From Syngnathus acus (taxonomy: Eukaryota > Chordata > Actinopteri > Syngnathiformes > Syngnathidae): 64,000 nucleotides of DNA. The notes under the pieces were generated by a model. That model was not told the DNA's origin and searched no databases. It saw nothing but the letters and a program-made list of their open reading frames with translations. Every line of letters starts with the position of its first letter. Within the stretch, counting starts at the first letter, position 1. Positions 29,414 through 40,165 of this stretch are shown piece after piece. Both the position numbers and the translations under genes were made by a program. The stretch spans positions 5,954,001-6,018,000 of the forward strand of contig NC_051107.1 in NCBI RefSeq assembly GCF_901709675.1, given 5' to 3'.

Positions 29414-31930
29414 TTGGACAACAGTTTGGAACGCGGCCCCCAGGACTAGAGCTTGACTCCTGTGACCTTTGACCATGATATTTCCCTAATAAAGTGGCCA
29501 CTTTATTATCTTGGAAAATGTGTTGGAATGCGGCCCCGAGGACTAGAGCTTGTCTCCTGTGACCTTTGGCCATGATATTTCCCTAATAAAGTGGCCTGTT
29601 ATTAGGTACACTTGAAAATGGCGCTGTCCGTGTGATTCCCTCGTTAAGCGCACCTGCGTGAAAAGTTTTAGCTCCTGCAGAACGTGAAAGGAGCTAAAAG
29701 TTTTCACGCAGGTGCGCTTAACGAGGGTCACTTGGAAAATGTGTTGGAACGCGGCCCCGAGGACTAGAGCTTGACTCCTGTGACCTTTGACCATGATATT
29801 TCCCTAATAAAGTGGCCACTTTATTATCTTGGAAAATGTGTTGGAATGCGGCCCCGAGGACTAGAGCTTGACTCCTGTGACCTTTGACCATAATATTTCC
29901 CTAATAAAGTGGCCTGTTATTAGGTACACTTGAAAATGGCGCTGTAACTAATGGAGTGTCCGTGTGATTCCCTCGTTAAGCGCACCTGCGTGAAAAGTTT
30001 TAGCTCCTGCAGAACGTGAAAGGAGCTAAATGTTTTCACGCAGGTGCGCTTAACGAGGGTCACTTGGAAAACATGTTGGAACGCGGCCCCGAGGACTAGA
30101 GCTTGTCTCCTGTGACCTTTGACCATAATATTTCCCTAATAAAGTGGCCTGTTATTAGGTACACTTGAAAATGGCGCTGTACCTAATGGAGTGTCCGTGT
30201 GATTCCCTCGTTAAGCGCACCTGCGTGAAAAGTTTTAGCTCCTGCAGAACGTGAAAGGAGCTAAAAGTTTTCACGCAGGTGCGCTTAACAAGGGTCACTT
30301 GGAAAACATGTTGGAACGCGGCCCCGAGGACTAGAGCTTGACTCCTGTGACCTTTGACCATGATATTTCCCTAATAAAGTGGCCACTTTATTTTCTTGGA
30401 AAATGTGTTGGAACGCGGCCCCGAGGACTAGAGCTTGACTCCTGTGACCTTTGACCATGATATTTCCCTAATAAAGTGGCCTGTTATTAGGTACACTTGA
30501 AAATGGCGCTGTCCGTGTGATTCCCTCGTTAAGCGCACCTGCGTGAAAAGTTTTAGCTCCTGCAGAACGTGAAAGGTGCTAAAAGTTTTCACGCAGGTGC
30601 GCTTCACGAGGGTCACTTGGAAAACATGTTGGAACGCGGCCCCGAGGACTAGAGCTTGTCTCCTGTGACCTTTGGCCATGATATTTCCCTAATAAAGTGG
30701 CCACTTTATTATCTTGGAAAATGTGTTGGAATGCGGCCCCAAGGACTAGAGCTTGACTCCTGTGACCTTTGACCATAATATTTCCCTAATAAAGTGGCCT
30801 GTTATTAGGTACACTTGAAAATGGCGCTGTACCTAATGGAGTGTCCGTGGGATTCCCTCGTTAAGCGCACCTGCGTGAAAAGTTTTAGCTTCTGCAGAAC
30901 GTGAAAGGAGCTAAATGTTTTCACGCAGGTGCGCTTAACGAGGGTCACTTGGAAAACATGTTGGAACGCGGCCCCGAGGACTAGAGCTTGTCTCCTGTGA
31001 CCTTTGACCATGATATTTCCCTAATAAAGTGGCCACTTTATTATCTTGGAAAATGTGTTGGAATGCGGCCCCGAGGACTAGAGCTTGACTCCTGTGACCT
31101 TTGACCATAATATTTCCCTAATAAAGTGGCCTGTTATTAGGTACACTTGAAAATGGCGCTGTACCTAATGGAGTGTCCGTGGGATTCCCTCGTTAAGCGC
31201 ACCTGCGTGAAAAGTTTTAGCTTCTGCAGAACGTGAAAGGAGCTAAATGTTTTCACGCAGGTGCGCTTAACGAGGGTCACTTGGAAAACATGTTGGAACG
31301 CGGCCCCGAGGACTAGAGCTTGTCTCCTGTGACCTTTGACCATGATATTTCCCTAATAAAGTGGCCACTTTATTATCTTGGAAAATGTGTTGGAATGCGG
31401 CCCCGAGGACTAGAGCTTGACTCCTGTGACCTTTGACCATAATATTTCCCTAATAAAGTGGCCTGTTATTAGGTACACTTGAAAATGGCGCTGTACCTAA
31501 TGGAGTGTCCGTGGGATTCCCTCGTTAAGCGCACCTGCGTGAAAAGTTTTAGCTTCTGCAGAACGTGAAAGGAGCTAAATGTTTTCACGCAGGTGCGCTT
31601 AACGAGGGTCACTTGGAAAACATGTTGGAACGCGGCCCCGAGGACTAGAGCTTGTCTCCTGTGACCTTTGGCCATGATATTTCCCTAATAAAGTGGCCTG
31701 TTATTAGGTACACTTGAAAATGGCGCTGTACCTAATGGAGTGTCCGTGTGATTCCCTCGTTAGGCGCACCTGCGTGAAAAGTTTTAGCGCCTGCAGAACG
31801 TGAAAGGAGCTAAAAGTTTTCACGCAGGTGCGCTTAACGAGGGTCACTTGGAAAACATGTTGGAACGCGGCCCCGTTCCAGCCAATCAGAGGTGAGGGCG
31901 GGTGGGGCACGTTTCACTTTCCGTGAAGCT
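29414..31930. repeat. Array of 235/332-bp hairpin repeats
   Basis: About eight units at the outer end of the right arm. The basic unit is about 235 bp. A 97-bp extra block (TTATCTTGGAAAATGTGTTGG region) makes a 332-bp form, seen three times in a row with near identity (coding shadows start at 31011, 31343 and 31675 on the minus strand, spaced exactly 332). Each full unit has a hairpin with about 36-bp arms (GTTAAGCGCACCTGCGTGAAA, inverted about 50 bp later) and one or two CTAATAAAGTGGCC motifs, which contain AATAAA. Individual ORFs of 68-83 aa are repeat shadows. Confidence 0.9.
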
Positions 31931-32044
31931 TTGACCATGATTTTTCCCAAATGAAGTGGCCTGTTATTAGGAACACCTGAAAATGGCGGTGTACCTAAAT
32001 AGAGTGTCCGAATATGACGTCAAAGCCCATGCTAAAATATTTTG

Positions 32045-32116
32045 GGTCCCACTGGGATTTGAACACTGGTCACCAAGTTGGGAGTCCAGAGCACTAACCA
32101 CTACACTATGGATTCC
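32045..32116 (-). repeat. tRNA-derived SINE head
   Basis: On the minus strand, ATAGTGTAGTGGTTAGTGC (A box) and GTTCAAATCCC (B box) are at tRNA spacing with CTGGACTCCCAA between, a classic fish tRNA-derived SINE promoter. Stem pairing is incomplete, so a working tRNA gene is unlikely. Confidence 0.6.
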
Positions 32117-32265
32117 TCGCTTACAATGTAATGAAGCCACGGTACATATATGATTTTATGGAGCAGCTCAAGCAAGTATAGATCAGTGGTGCCCAACCTT
32201 GTTTGCATATGCGTACACTTGTGTGTACGAAGCGAGCCTCCAGCTGTAAAACGACATTGAAATAC

Positions 32266-32330
32266 GTGTTCGACCCTGGTATCGAACCGGGTTCATTCAA
32301 TACGGAACCAACTGATGCTAACATCTGAAG
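32266..32330 (-). repeat. Second tRNA-like element
   Basis: On the minus strand, TTAGCATCAGTTGGTTCC and GGTTCGATACC form A- and B-box-like blocks. Pseudo-tRNA or SINE head. Confidence 0.5.
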
Positions 32331-32555
32331 TCTCGGTCATTCTGCAACTATCTGGCCTTTCTTTCCATTACTTTTAGCTTGTACTATTTTTCTATCCCTC
32401 TGAACTTTTTTGTTTTTTGAGTCTTCACCTTTCCTGTTGGATGAAAGATAATATCATTTACAAGTGCAACTATTCTAAAGATTGCATTGCAATACTAATA
32501 CATGTGAAGAAGTAATTGACAATAAAGCAGACTTTGACTAATGTATAAATTGTGC

Positions 32556-32571
32556 TGACCCCTGGTGGCCA
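32556..32571 (-). promoter_or_regulatory. CTCF-like motif
   Basis: TGACCCCTGGTGGCCA, one mismatch from the motif at 4596. It lies between the palindrome and the end of ccnd2. Confidence 0.4.
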
Positions 32572-32703
32572 AAAGGGGACGCTGCATTACAGTAAGCAGT
32601 GCTACATCCATTTCACTTACATTACTTTCATGATTAACACACAATGCACATTACACATTCAACAAAAACAAGATTGCTTAGCCATGTGCACTTTTTGGGC
32701 CAA

Positions 32704-34496
32704 TTTATTGAGAAACTGTTGAGGTACACAGTCTGTGTGTGTGGGTGTGGGGGGGGGGGGGACAAGGGGAAGGATCACAACAAACATTCAAGGGGAGTAT
32801 GTCAAAAATAAACATTTCCAAAATACACACTTTGGTCTTGAGGAGATACATTCACTGTTAACAAAACATATCTTTGCTTTGCTAACAACAATTTTGAATC
32901 TAGCTCCTCACTCTTTTGTGATACAGTACAGGGCATGTTTGGAGTAGCACCACACACATGAAATGTTGCTTCTTTTTTCTTTTTCTTTAGCCAGTTAAAG
33001 CACAGTGGACTCTGATTTGAAAGGGGGGGGGGGGTGACATGAGGTAACGCTCGATCTGTCCAAATTAACCTGAGGTACACAAACACAGTACAAGGAAGCA
33101 GCAAGAGTACAACCGATGACACACACAAAATATTTCATAAACACGAGTACTTCCAGTCCCGCATCAAACTCTGACCATCCCTCCGGTACGCTCACAAAAA
33201 TGATAACTATGAAAAAAGCTAGAGACTTAAAAGGTATACACAATAATAAAATCATATCATAGCAGCAAACAGGTGAATCACAATTTAAGACGAGAGAAGG
33301 ACACAAAAAATAGAAGCTTTTGGTAGCAGCAAAGGAAAATGACATCCGTCAACTTGTGTTTTCTTTTCGGAATTAGCTCGTTCAACCCGTTCTCACGCAA
33401 ACATTTCATTTTGCGGAAATGGGGACACAAAATGAATGAGTCTCTTGGGAAGACCACCTTGGTTCTTACTTGGATGTACACGCTTAACTTTCACACTGTG
33501 AAACCCCAAAACACGCACGTACGCGCACAAACGGCAAACTTGCAAGAGTCCAATACAAAAACTTTATTCAGCTTCAGGATAACTGGAAAAGGAAGCTTTG
33601 GCTATGACGATTCAAGTACGATTAAATACAACACGCGCGGGAAAACAACAGTCTACACAACATCTTTTGTTGGTCAATGTCAATTTAATCACCAGCTTTC
33701 ATCACCCCGTGTGGGAATCCAGCCCAAAAAACAAAAACCCTAAATAAGTTATAAAGGGGAGGGGGGGGGTGTAAAAAAAAAGACCCTATGAACCAAAACG
33801 ATTGCTCCGTCCGTGACCAGGTGTCTTCTTTTTCACAAAGTGCATCAACAATGTTTTTCTGTCACGCCCTCCCAAACTTATCGCTCACTCGAACAGCATC
33901 TCGGAACCTCCTGAGCCCCCGCCGGCCAGCCTGAGAGAACTTAGCTTATATTCCCGCTAACTTGGCAACACCTGCGTCTGTCCTGCTCGCTCGCTCGCAA
34001 CCTCCGCCAAACCCCCCACTCGTCATCGCCTTTCGCCATCCTCGCCACTTCCCGTACGAGCGGGCCCAGCCCACTCCTCCCTTCCGCTTGTACCCACCCC
34101 CCCTGGCAGCACGACAGGTGTCAGCCAACACGGCTAGCGGCTAATGCCAACAACTAGCATAACACCCACCCTCGGTTAAACTGAATAACTGCAAAGATGC
34201 TAAAAGAGTAACTAAATATTCGCTAAATGTACAAAAGAATATATTTATTAAGCTATTTCTCTTCAAGTATGAAAATATATTCAGGCTTCCGTTCAGGTGA
34301 GGGGGGGGGGGGGGGGTGGCGTAAACCTAAGGCACTATCAAGTTTCAACAACCTTAAATACCTTATTTGATTAACTGCGGCACGTACAAAAACCGTTCCA
34401 AGGGCTAACGAACCAAAAAGGAGGATAAAACCGGGACTTTCTTAACTGCCAGACATTGTCGGATTGTCGGATTGTCGCCGTTTGTGGAAGGGCGCT
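32704..34496 (-). other. ccnd2 3' UTR
   Basis: Sequence downstream of the ccnd2 stop on the minus strand. AATAAA signals occur at 34244-34249, 33563-33568 and 32704-32709, so alternative poly(A) use is possible; human CCND2 also has a long 3' UTR. It includes G runs (plus strand) at 32749, 33023 and 34301. The true 3' end is not proven. Confidence 0.55.
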
Positions 34497-37400
34497 TCAT
34501 AAGTTGACATCACGCACGTCAGTTGGGGTGCTGGACTGGTCCTGCTGCTGCTCTCGGGATTTGCTGCTGGCGTTTGCGCTGCCCGCGCGGTTTTCTTGCT
34601 GCAGGCTGGCGGCCAGGACGCGCTCGATCTGCTCCTGGCAGGCGCGCAAACAATCCTGGAAACAAGGACAGCCTCACATCAACTTCACACAAACATTTCG
34701 CATCAAGGCTAACAATCAGGGAGTGTTCATATGATTGCATGACACTGCCCCCTGGTGGCCAAAGTGCACACCAACATGAGGGGCGCAATCAAAACCACCA
34801 CAATGCGCCACTGTTGGAATTCTTGCCATTTTATCTTTATTTAAAAAAACAACAACATCTCGGCAGGTCTTCGCATAGACGTGGGAGGTCGGTCGGTCGG
34901 TCGGCGGCTCGCTGCCGAGCGGCTGGCAAACAAAAGGGGAAAGCGGGGGCCGGCATTCCTTTGAAATGTTGTCTAATTGGAACCCGATGGGCCGCCGTTG
35001 TGGCGGCGGGGGTCGTCGTGGCAACGCGCACCGCAAACGCCGGAGGGGGGCGGCCAATGACGGCGGCCCACAACCGCAACGGGGGAGAGCGCGTGGACTT
35101 TTTTGGGGTTGCTTTTTCATCTAGGGGAGTGGGGGCAGAGCAGCAGCGGCAGCACGTGCTGGGTGGCGAGAAGGCTAGCTAGCACGCCGCCATCTTGTCA
35201 CAAAGATCACGGGAGAAGCACAAACGCCACTGAGGACTTGCGAGCACCTTTTTCACCGACAATAGGGTTGCTCCGCTTCGACACTTCATGTCAATTAACT
35301 TGACAAGATTTTAGACGCGCAAAAGCTTTGATGCTACGCTAGTCATTTTTGACACAACGGCGTACATTTGATCGGGACATAACTTAGGACCAGCGAAGCC
35401 CACCATAACGTGCACAAGCATATACACTCCAACTCAGCAGAACAGTTCAACAACACTTTTGCTTTTTCCTCCTCTTATGCTGTTACGACAAAAACATACC
35501 AGGTAAACAACTACATCATAAAATACAAATAGCATTTCTTGCCCTATATACAACATTTAATCTCTCAATTACTGCAGTGTTTGTTGCCTTCTCTATTGAG
35601 CAAGTGGCTCATTTAAATATGTTGCAACTCGGAAAGGGCGGAGCGCAAACAGCAGTTACGCTCGGCCACAGATGAGCTCAGATGTGTTGCCACCATCAGC
35701 ACCAACATGGACCTTGGCCTCCACATGCTCCTAATTAATCATGTAACCTCATCTACACAAACTTTACTATACCACTGCTTTGTATACTTAATTATTACAT
35801 TAGTAAACAGACGTTTGCTGTATTAAAATGAAATGCTGCTGTTTATTTAAGAATGCTCTTTATGGCACTCACCACTTCTGTGCTGGTGATCTTGGCCAGC
35901 AGTTCGGTCAGGTTGTCTCTCGTTAGCCTCTTGTCCTTGTGGTCCAGATGTAGGCCGCAGACGGCGGCCCCCATGCTGCCGCTGGCGATCATGGAGGGGG
36001 GGTTCATCGCCAGACCGTCATCTGACGACAACAAAGAGATAAGCGTGTAAGAACGGCGGCGTCTGGTTAACACATGTGCAAGCTCCTCCGCTCCATTTTT
36101 CCCAGGCTCTGAATTTCTTTTTGCACTCCCCCCCAACCCAACAGAGGAAAAAGTAATTGGAAAAGCAGAGCAGGAATCCTCCTACTCGTCTTCACCGACG
36201 ACTCCCCGCAGTCCCCGTCTGGACTGCCCCAGCGCGCTGGTTAAATGATGGGAAATGTGCCGCCAGCATTATTCGAATCACTACAAAAAAGGTGACGAGC
36301 CAAGAAGAGGCAGACATTACAAAAAGCCAACAAGAAAATGATCCGGCCAATTGCACACACACATTCGCCAACGCCTATGTCACTTCACTCACCAGCCAGT
36401 CACACATGCTACGCTACAACCACACTAACATTAGCATCTACATTTATTTCATTTTGGCATTACATACTTGAGTGCTACTACATTTCTGACATCAAAGTCT
36501 GCAAAGCCACACAGACTGCAGGAGAGAACAATATGGCTGGACATTGAATAAGTGACAGCTAAGCAAATGTGACAACAATGCAGGTAACACCAACTAATAT
36601 GATCACTGGCATTCTAAAAATGGCACGGCAGAAGATCCATAACTTCTCAGCATGTAGCTGGAATGCGGCAAAAGCCAGGGCAATGCAACAAAGTGTGGGA
36701 AGAAGCCAAGGGCCACAAGTACCAGTGCTGAGAAAGAGCTTATTGTGCTTTTACTGCACTCCAGTAACCTCCTCTCCTCCGTTTCCTGCCATTGAATGAG
36801 CGGCGGGCACATGAACCAAGCTCCTCGTTTAACGCCGTCCAGGATATGAAAATATTTAAGCCGAATTGTCAGGCAGAGAGGAGACCAGGCCTACAGGGGG
36901 AGAGGAAGGAAGATCACAGGATTGTCGCCCTGACTTTTTCAACCTGGAGGCTTCCCTGTCTGCACACAACGCCGATAAAGAGGAAGAGGACGCTGTGATT
37001 GATTGGCGACAGCCATTTCCAGGCCTGCGGTGCGGCACGCAACTCATCCATGTGGGATAAGACGGCTGGAAAATGGGTCACATGCGTCAGCGATGACTCA
37101 TGACTGGAGAATGCTGGCCGGGCCGGGCGTGTGCGCGTGGGAATCGGGGGGGGGAGCACAGGGGGGCGTTTACCTGTAGCGCACAAGGCGATGAAGGTCT
37201 GCGTGTGCTTGCGGATCATGGGCACTTTGTCTTCGGGGAGGGGAAGCCGACGCATGATGAGCTCCAGAAAGTCGTTGGGGATGACGGCCGCCATGTTCCA
37301 CCTCAACTTGCCCAGCACCACAACCTCCCAGTCCTAATAACAACAAAGAAATTCAGCTCAGGAGGGTCACATCAAATACAAATGATCATACATCCAACTC

Positions 37401-39904
37401 ATTCCATGACATACCTTCGGTCGGAAATGTCGGCACTACCTCCATCGCCTGGCACGCTTTTATCTTATCACCTTGCGTGCCAGGTCACATTCCTCACATC
37501 CTTTGTGTGCACAACGGCAGCGGTGGGTGACGCTAGCATTAGCAAACCAAAGAGCGCTTTCCATCCCGTCACAAGCAGAGACATGCCGCAAGGTTTGGAC
37601 CATTCTCGCACGCTTCTAACTCTTAACTGCTCAGACTGACATCTAAATTGTAACATGTTTTCTCCTTTTCACTGTGGAAATCAGATTCTCAACATCTGTG
37701 CAATGCACACTATCGCCACCCATTGAACTGGAGTGGAACTGCAATTTGGCATTAGCCAAGTATCGTACAACGGCTCAATTGTTTGTTGTCCGCTAACCAT
37801 TTAGCAACATTTGGAAGCAGAAAGTATTTCAGCAGAGGCTCTTGGGTATTTCATGTTTTTGATTTAGTCAATTATACATTCTTTTTATTCGGCCATAGTC
37901 ACGCGTAATTGAACAATATGCTTTGCCACCATTTTGTGGCATCTCTAGGCTATTTAATGCCTCTGTAGGCGGGTGCTGATTTCTGCTATTTGCGACAGGT
38001 CTTTACAATCATTCTTTGCATTGACATATTTTCACGGCCAACATGGACATATGTATGCATTTAACATGGCTTCGCCTATGACAAAATTGAGCAGGAATCC
38101 AACTCGGCCCCAAAAAATTACAACACTCCCAAAGCACATTAGCGTCAAACATTGAAAGTCATTCAACTTTGAATACGATCCATACTTTGTTACATCTCCT
38201 ATAAATGCTTAGAAGTCAGCAGATAAGCCAGGGTGGAAACTTCCTGTTATCACGGGCTAATATTTACATTGGTGTGCTTTGATGTTAGCGGAACCTGTTG
38301 GCCCGCGTGCAAAAAAGCTTCTCCGCCGGACGACTTCAATAGGCGCTCTATCAAAACGCCTTCAAGTTATGTTTGGACCCGTAACAACTGGAGCAGCTGG
38401 TACGAGCAAATGATTGACAGCGGCCGCACACATGCTAGCGTTTAACACCGTTTATCCCCCGTGGAGGCCGTTTTGAGCCCATGCGCTCACTTCCTGGACA
38501 GATGTCCCACCCTCCCCTGGCCGCTCTTCCAGCTGAAGCCGCCGCCGCCGCCGCTTTCCTCTGCCCATCCTGTGAGGATATCCAGGAATACGCTGCAGCA
38601 TCACAACAACATGTCTAACAGCAACCCCAATGTTCAAACGCAGCAGCCCCATTATTTAAGCTAATCAACTTTCAGAACTACTCACGCATGAGTGACATCT
38701 CATGCTAATTTTATTTCCTCTGGCGCAACTTAAAAATGTCTGGGAGCTTCAGTGTGAACACTAGATGGCATCGCACTGCACGACAGGCTCGGGAGAATTG
38801 GAAACTTCCTGTGAAACCATTAGCACTACAATGTGAGGCCCTCACGCACGCGTGTGTGGGGGGGGAACTTTGTCTTACCAGCAGCTCCGGTGGCGAGATG
38901 GAGTTGTCGGTGTACATGCACAGCTTCTCGGCGGACATGGGCCTGCTATCCTTCAGTTTGGACGCCAGGAACATGCACACGGCCGCCAGCAGCTGCAGAT
39001 AGTTCTTCCTGGTGGGCATCACAGCAAGGAATCTGTCCAAGTAATTGATGGCCAGCGGAAAGATGTCCTCTTCACTATTTTCAGCTTCACACACCTGGAG
39101 AGGACAGGGGAGGTGGGGCAAAACAAGAAAGCGCATTTTAGCAAGGACATCATGTTATTGCAAGTAGCCAATAAGTTGCAGAAATGCAAAATTTGGGCAA
39201 ATAGCATTACTTTGAGTGCTAAACAATTACAGGGGGAAAAAAGCAGAGCAAAATGTTAGCAATACTTTGCTCGCGCGACAAAAACTTGCACTTCGCCATG
39301 CTGTCTGCCAGCCTTGTGCCCGAGGACTTTTGAAAAATTAATAATAATTCGTGCGCTGGGTAAAAGCGCTTCTTTTTCGGCTGTAAATTAACACCAACTT
39401 GTCGTGTATCGTTCTGCCGAACTATTCGACGCAATGATGCCATTTGAACCTAACTAGCACAAGTAAATATCAAGCTAGGCCACAGTCTTTACGAAGCTGA
39501 ATTGTCTTCGTGGTGGAATTTCCGACGCTCCCACGCCTTTTGGTGACTCATCTCCACTCAATTGTCACACAAGTCCGGTCGAAAAACATCCAACTCGAGC
39601 TTGTAAATGCGTGGCATCGTGCAATTATAACCAAAAATGAGCTCATTTGCAAGCGCTAGCATAGTCGGAAAAAAAAAATAAAAATACAAAAAAACAACGA
39701 GCTACCAACCTCGAGCATCCAACCCGCGACGACTCTCCTCATGTACGGCTTAATATCCTTCTGGACCCGCTGGAAATAGGAGCACTGCGGCAAGAAGCGA
39801 TCCTCCACGGTCAGCAGGCTTTGCAAAACCCGATCGTCGTGGAGGATGTTGAGGTCCATCGGGGCTTTCACCTCCACGTACGACTCCAAGCAGTAAAGCT
39901 CCAT
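34497..39904 (-). CDS. ccnd2: G1/S cyclin D2 (ccnd2a-like), 5 exons, 292 aa
   Basis: D-type cyclin that activates CDK4/6 to phosphorylate RB in G1. Exons on the minus strand: 39710-39904, 38879-39094, 37174-37333, 35873-36021 and 34497-34655. Lengths 195, 216, 160, 149 and 159 give 292 residues. The middle three match, from memory, the standard cyclin D exon sizes. Start chosen at MELYCLES because it supplies the LxCxE RB-binding motif (LYCLE) at the N terminus; an in-frame ATG 30 bp upstream is less likely. The cyclin box shows [25 protein letters not shown] and CMFLASKL. The C terminus keeps the phosphodegron [11 protein letters not shown]. Assigned to D2 rather than D1/D3 by that tail and by fgf6/fgf23 synteny; the 'a' paralogue is inferred. 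Confidence 0.96.
34656..35872 (-). other. ccnd2 intron 4
   Basis: Contains the CTCF-like motif at 34746-34761, GGTC repeats at 34888-34905 and a GC-rich block (34880-35180). No exon other than those listed for ccnd2. Confidence 0.6.
34746..34761 (-). promoter_or_regulatory. CTCF-like motif in ccnd2 intron 4
   Basis: TGCCCCCTGGTGGCCA, identical over 16 bases to the motif at 4596-4611. Confidence 0.5.
36022..39709 (-). other. ccnd2 introns 1-3
   Basis: Introns 36022-37173, 37334-38878 and 39095-39709. No separate gene seen. A CTCF-like half match (ACTAGATGGCATCG) is at about 38760. Confidence 0.6.
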
Positions 39905-40165
39905 AACTTGGCTTCTTCGTACTTGCTGACTCAAATATGAAGCTGCTTAAAGTGTCACAGTTTGCTGGACAACGGGCAGGAGGAGGCGACGCGCCCCTGG
40001 TCGAAGCATGAGGCTGAGCTTGCAACTTTAGTTTCAGTCTTGCTCGCCCGGCTCGCCTCGTCGTCTCCTGCTTCTTCTCCTTCTGCTGACAGAGTGCTCG
40101 GCTGTCAAGATGGCGTCAATGGAGATGCGGAACATCCGGTCAATGCCTTCAACGTAGAAGCGTGA

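Larger units (their letters stand above)
18841..31930. repeat. Right arm of giant inverted duplication
   Basis: Mirror of the left arm. It differs by a 1240-bp ISL2EU-like insertion, a 26-base G run at 20822-20847 where the left arm has 8-9 C, a minisatellite roughly twice as long, a 12-bp in-frame deletion in the exon fragment, loss of that exon's 3' half, and expansion of the flanking repeat into an array. These differences show that the two arms are separate, independently evolving copies. Confidence 0.95.
31931..32700. other. Repeat-derived stretch between array and ccnd2 3' UTR
   Basis: Holds a last degraded copy of the array repeat (31920-32010), two tRNA-like SINE heads, a retroposon tail with GACAATAAAGCAGACTTTGA at about 32518-32537 and a CTCF-like motif at 32556-32571. 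No coding exon. Confidence 0.6.

Noticed and set aside
29543-31910. Series of 67-83-codon minus-strand ORFs
   Set aside because: They recur at the repeat period and shift with the 97-bp block; they are shadows of the array.
9020-31930. Missed-adapter or chimeric-read artefact producing a false palindrome
   Set aside because: Arms differ by a transposon, several indels, repeat copy number and substitutions, which a single folded read would not give. A mis-join of two real copies is still possible and is listed for checking.
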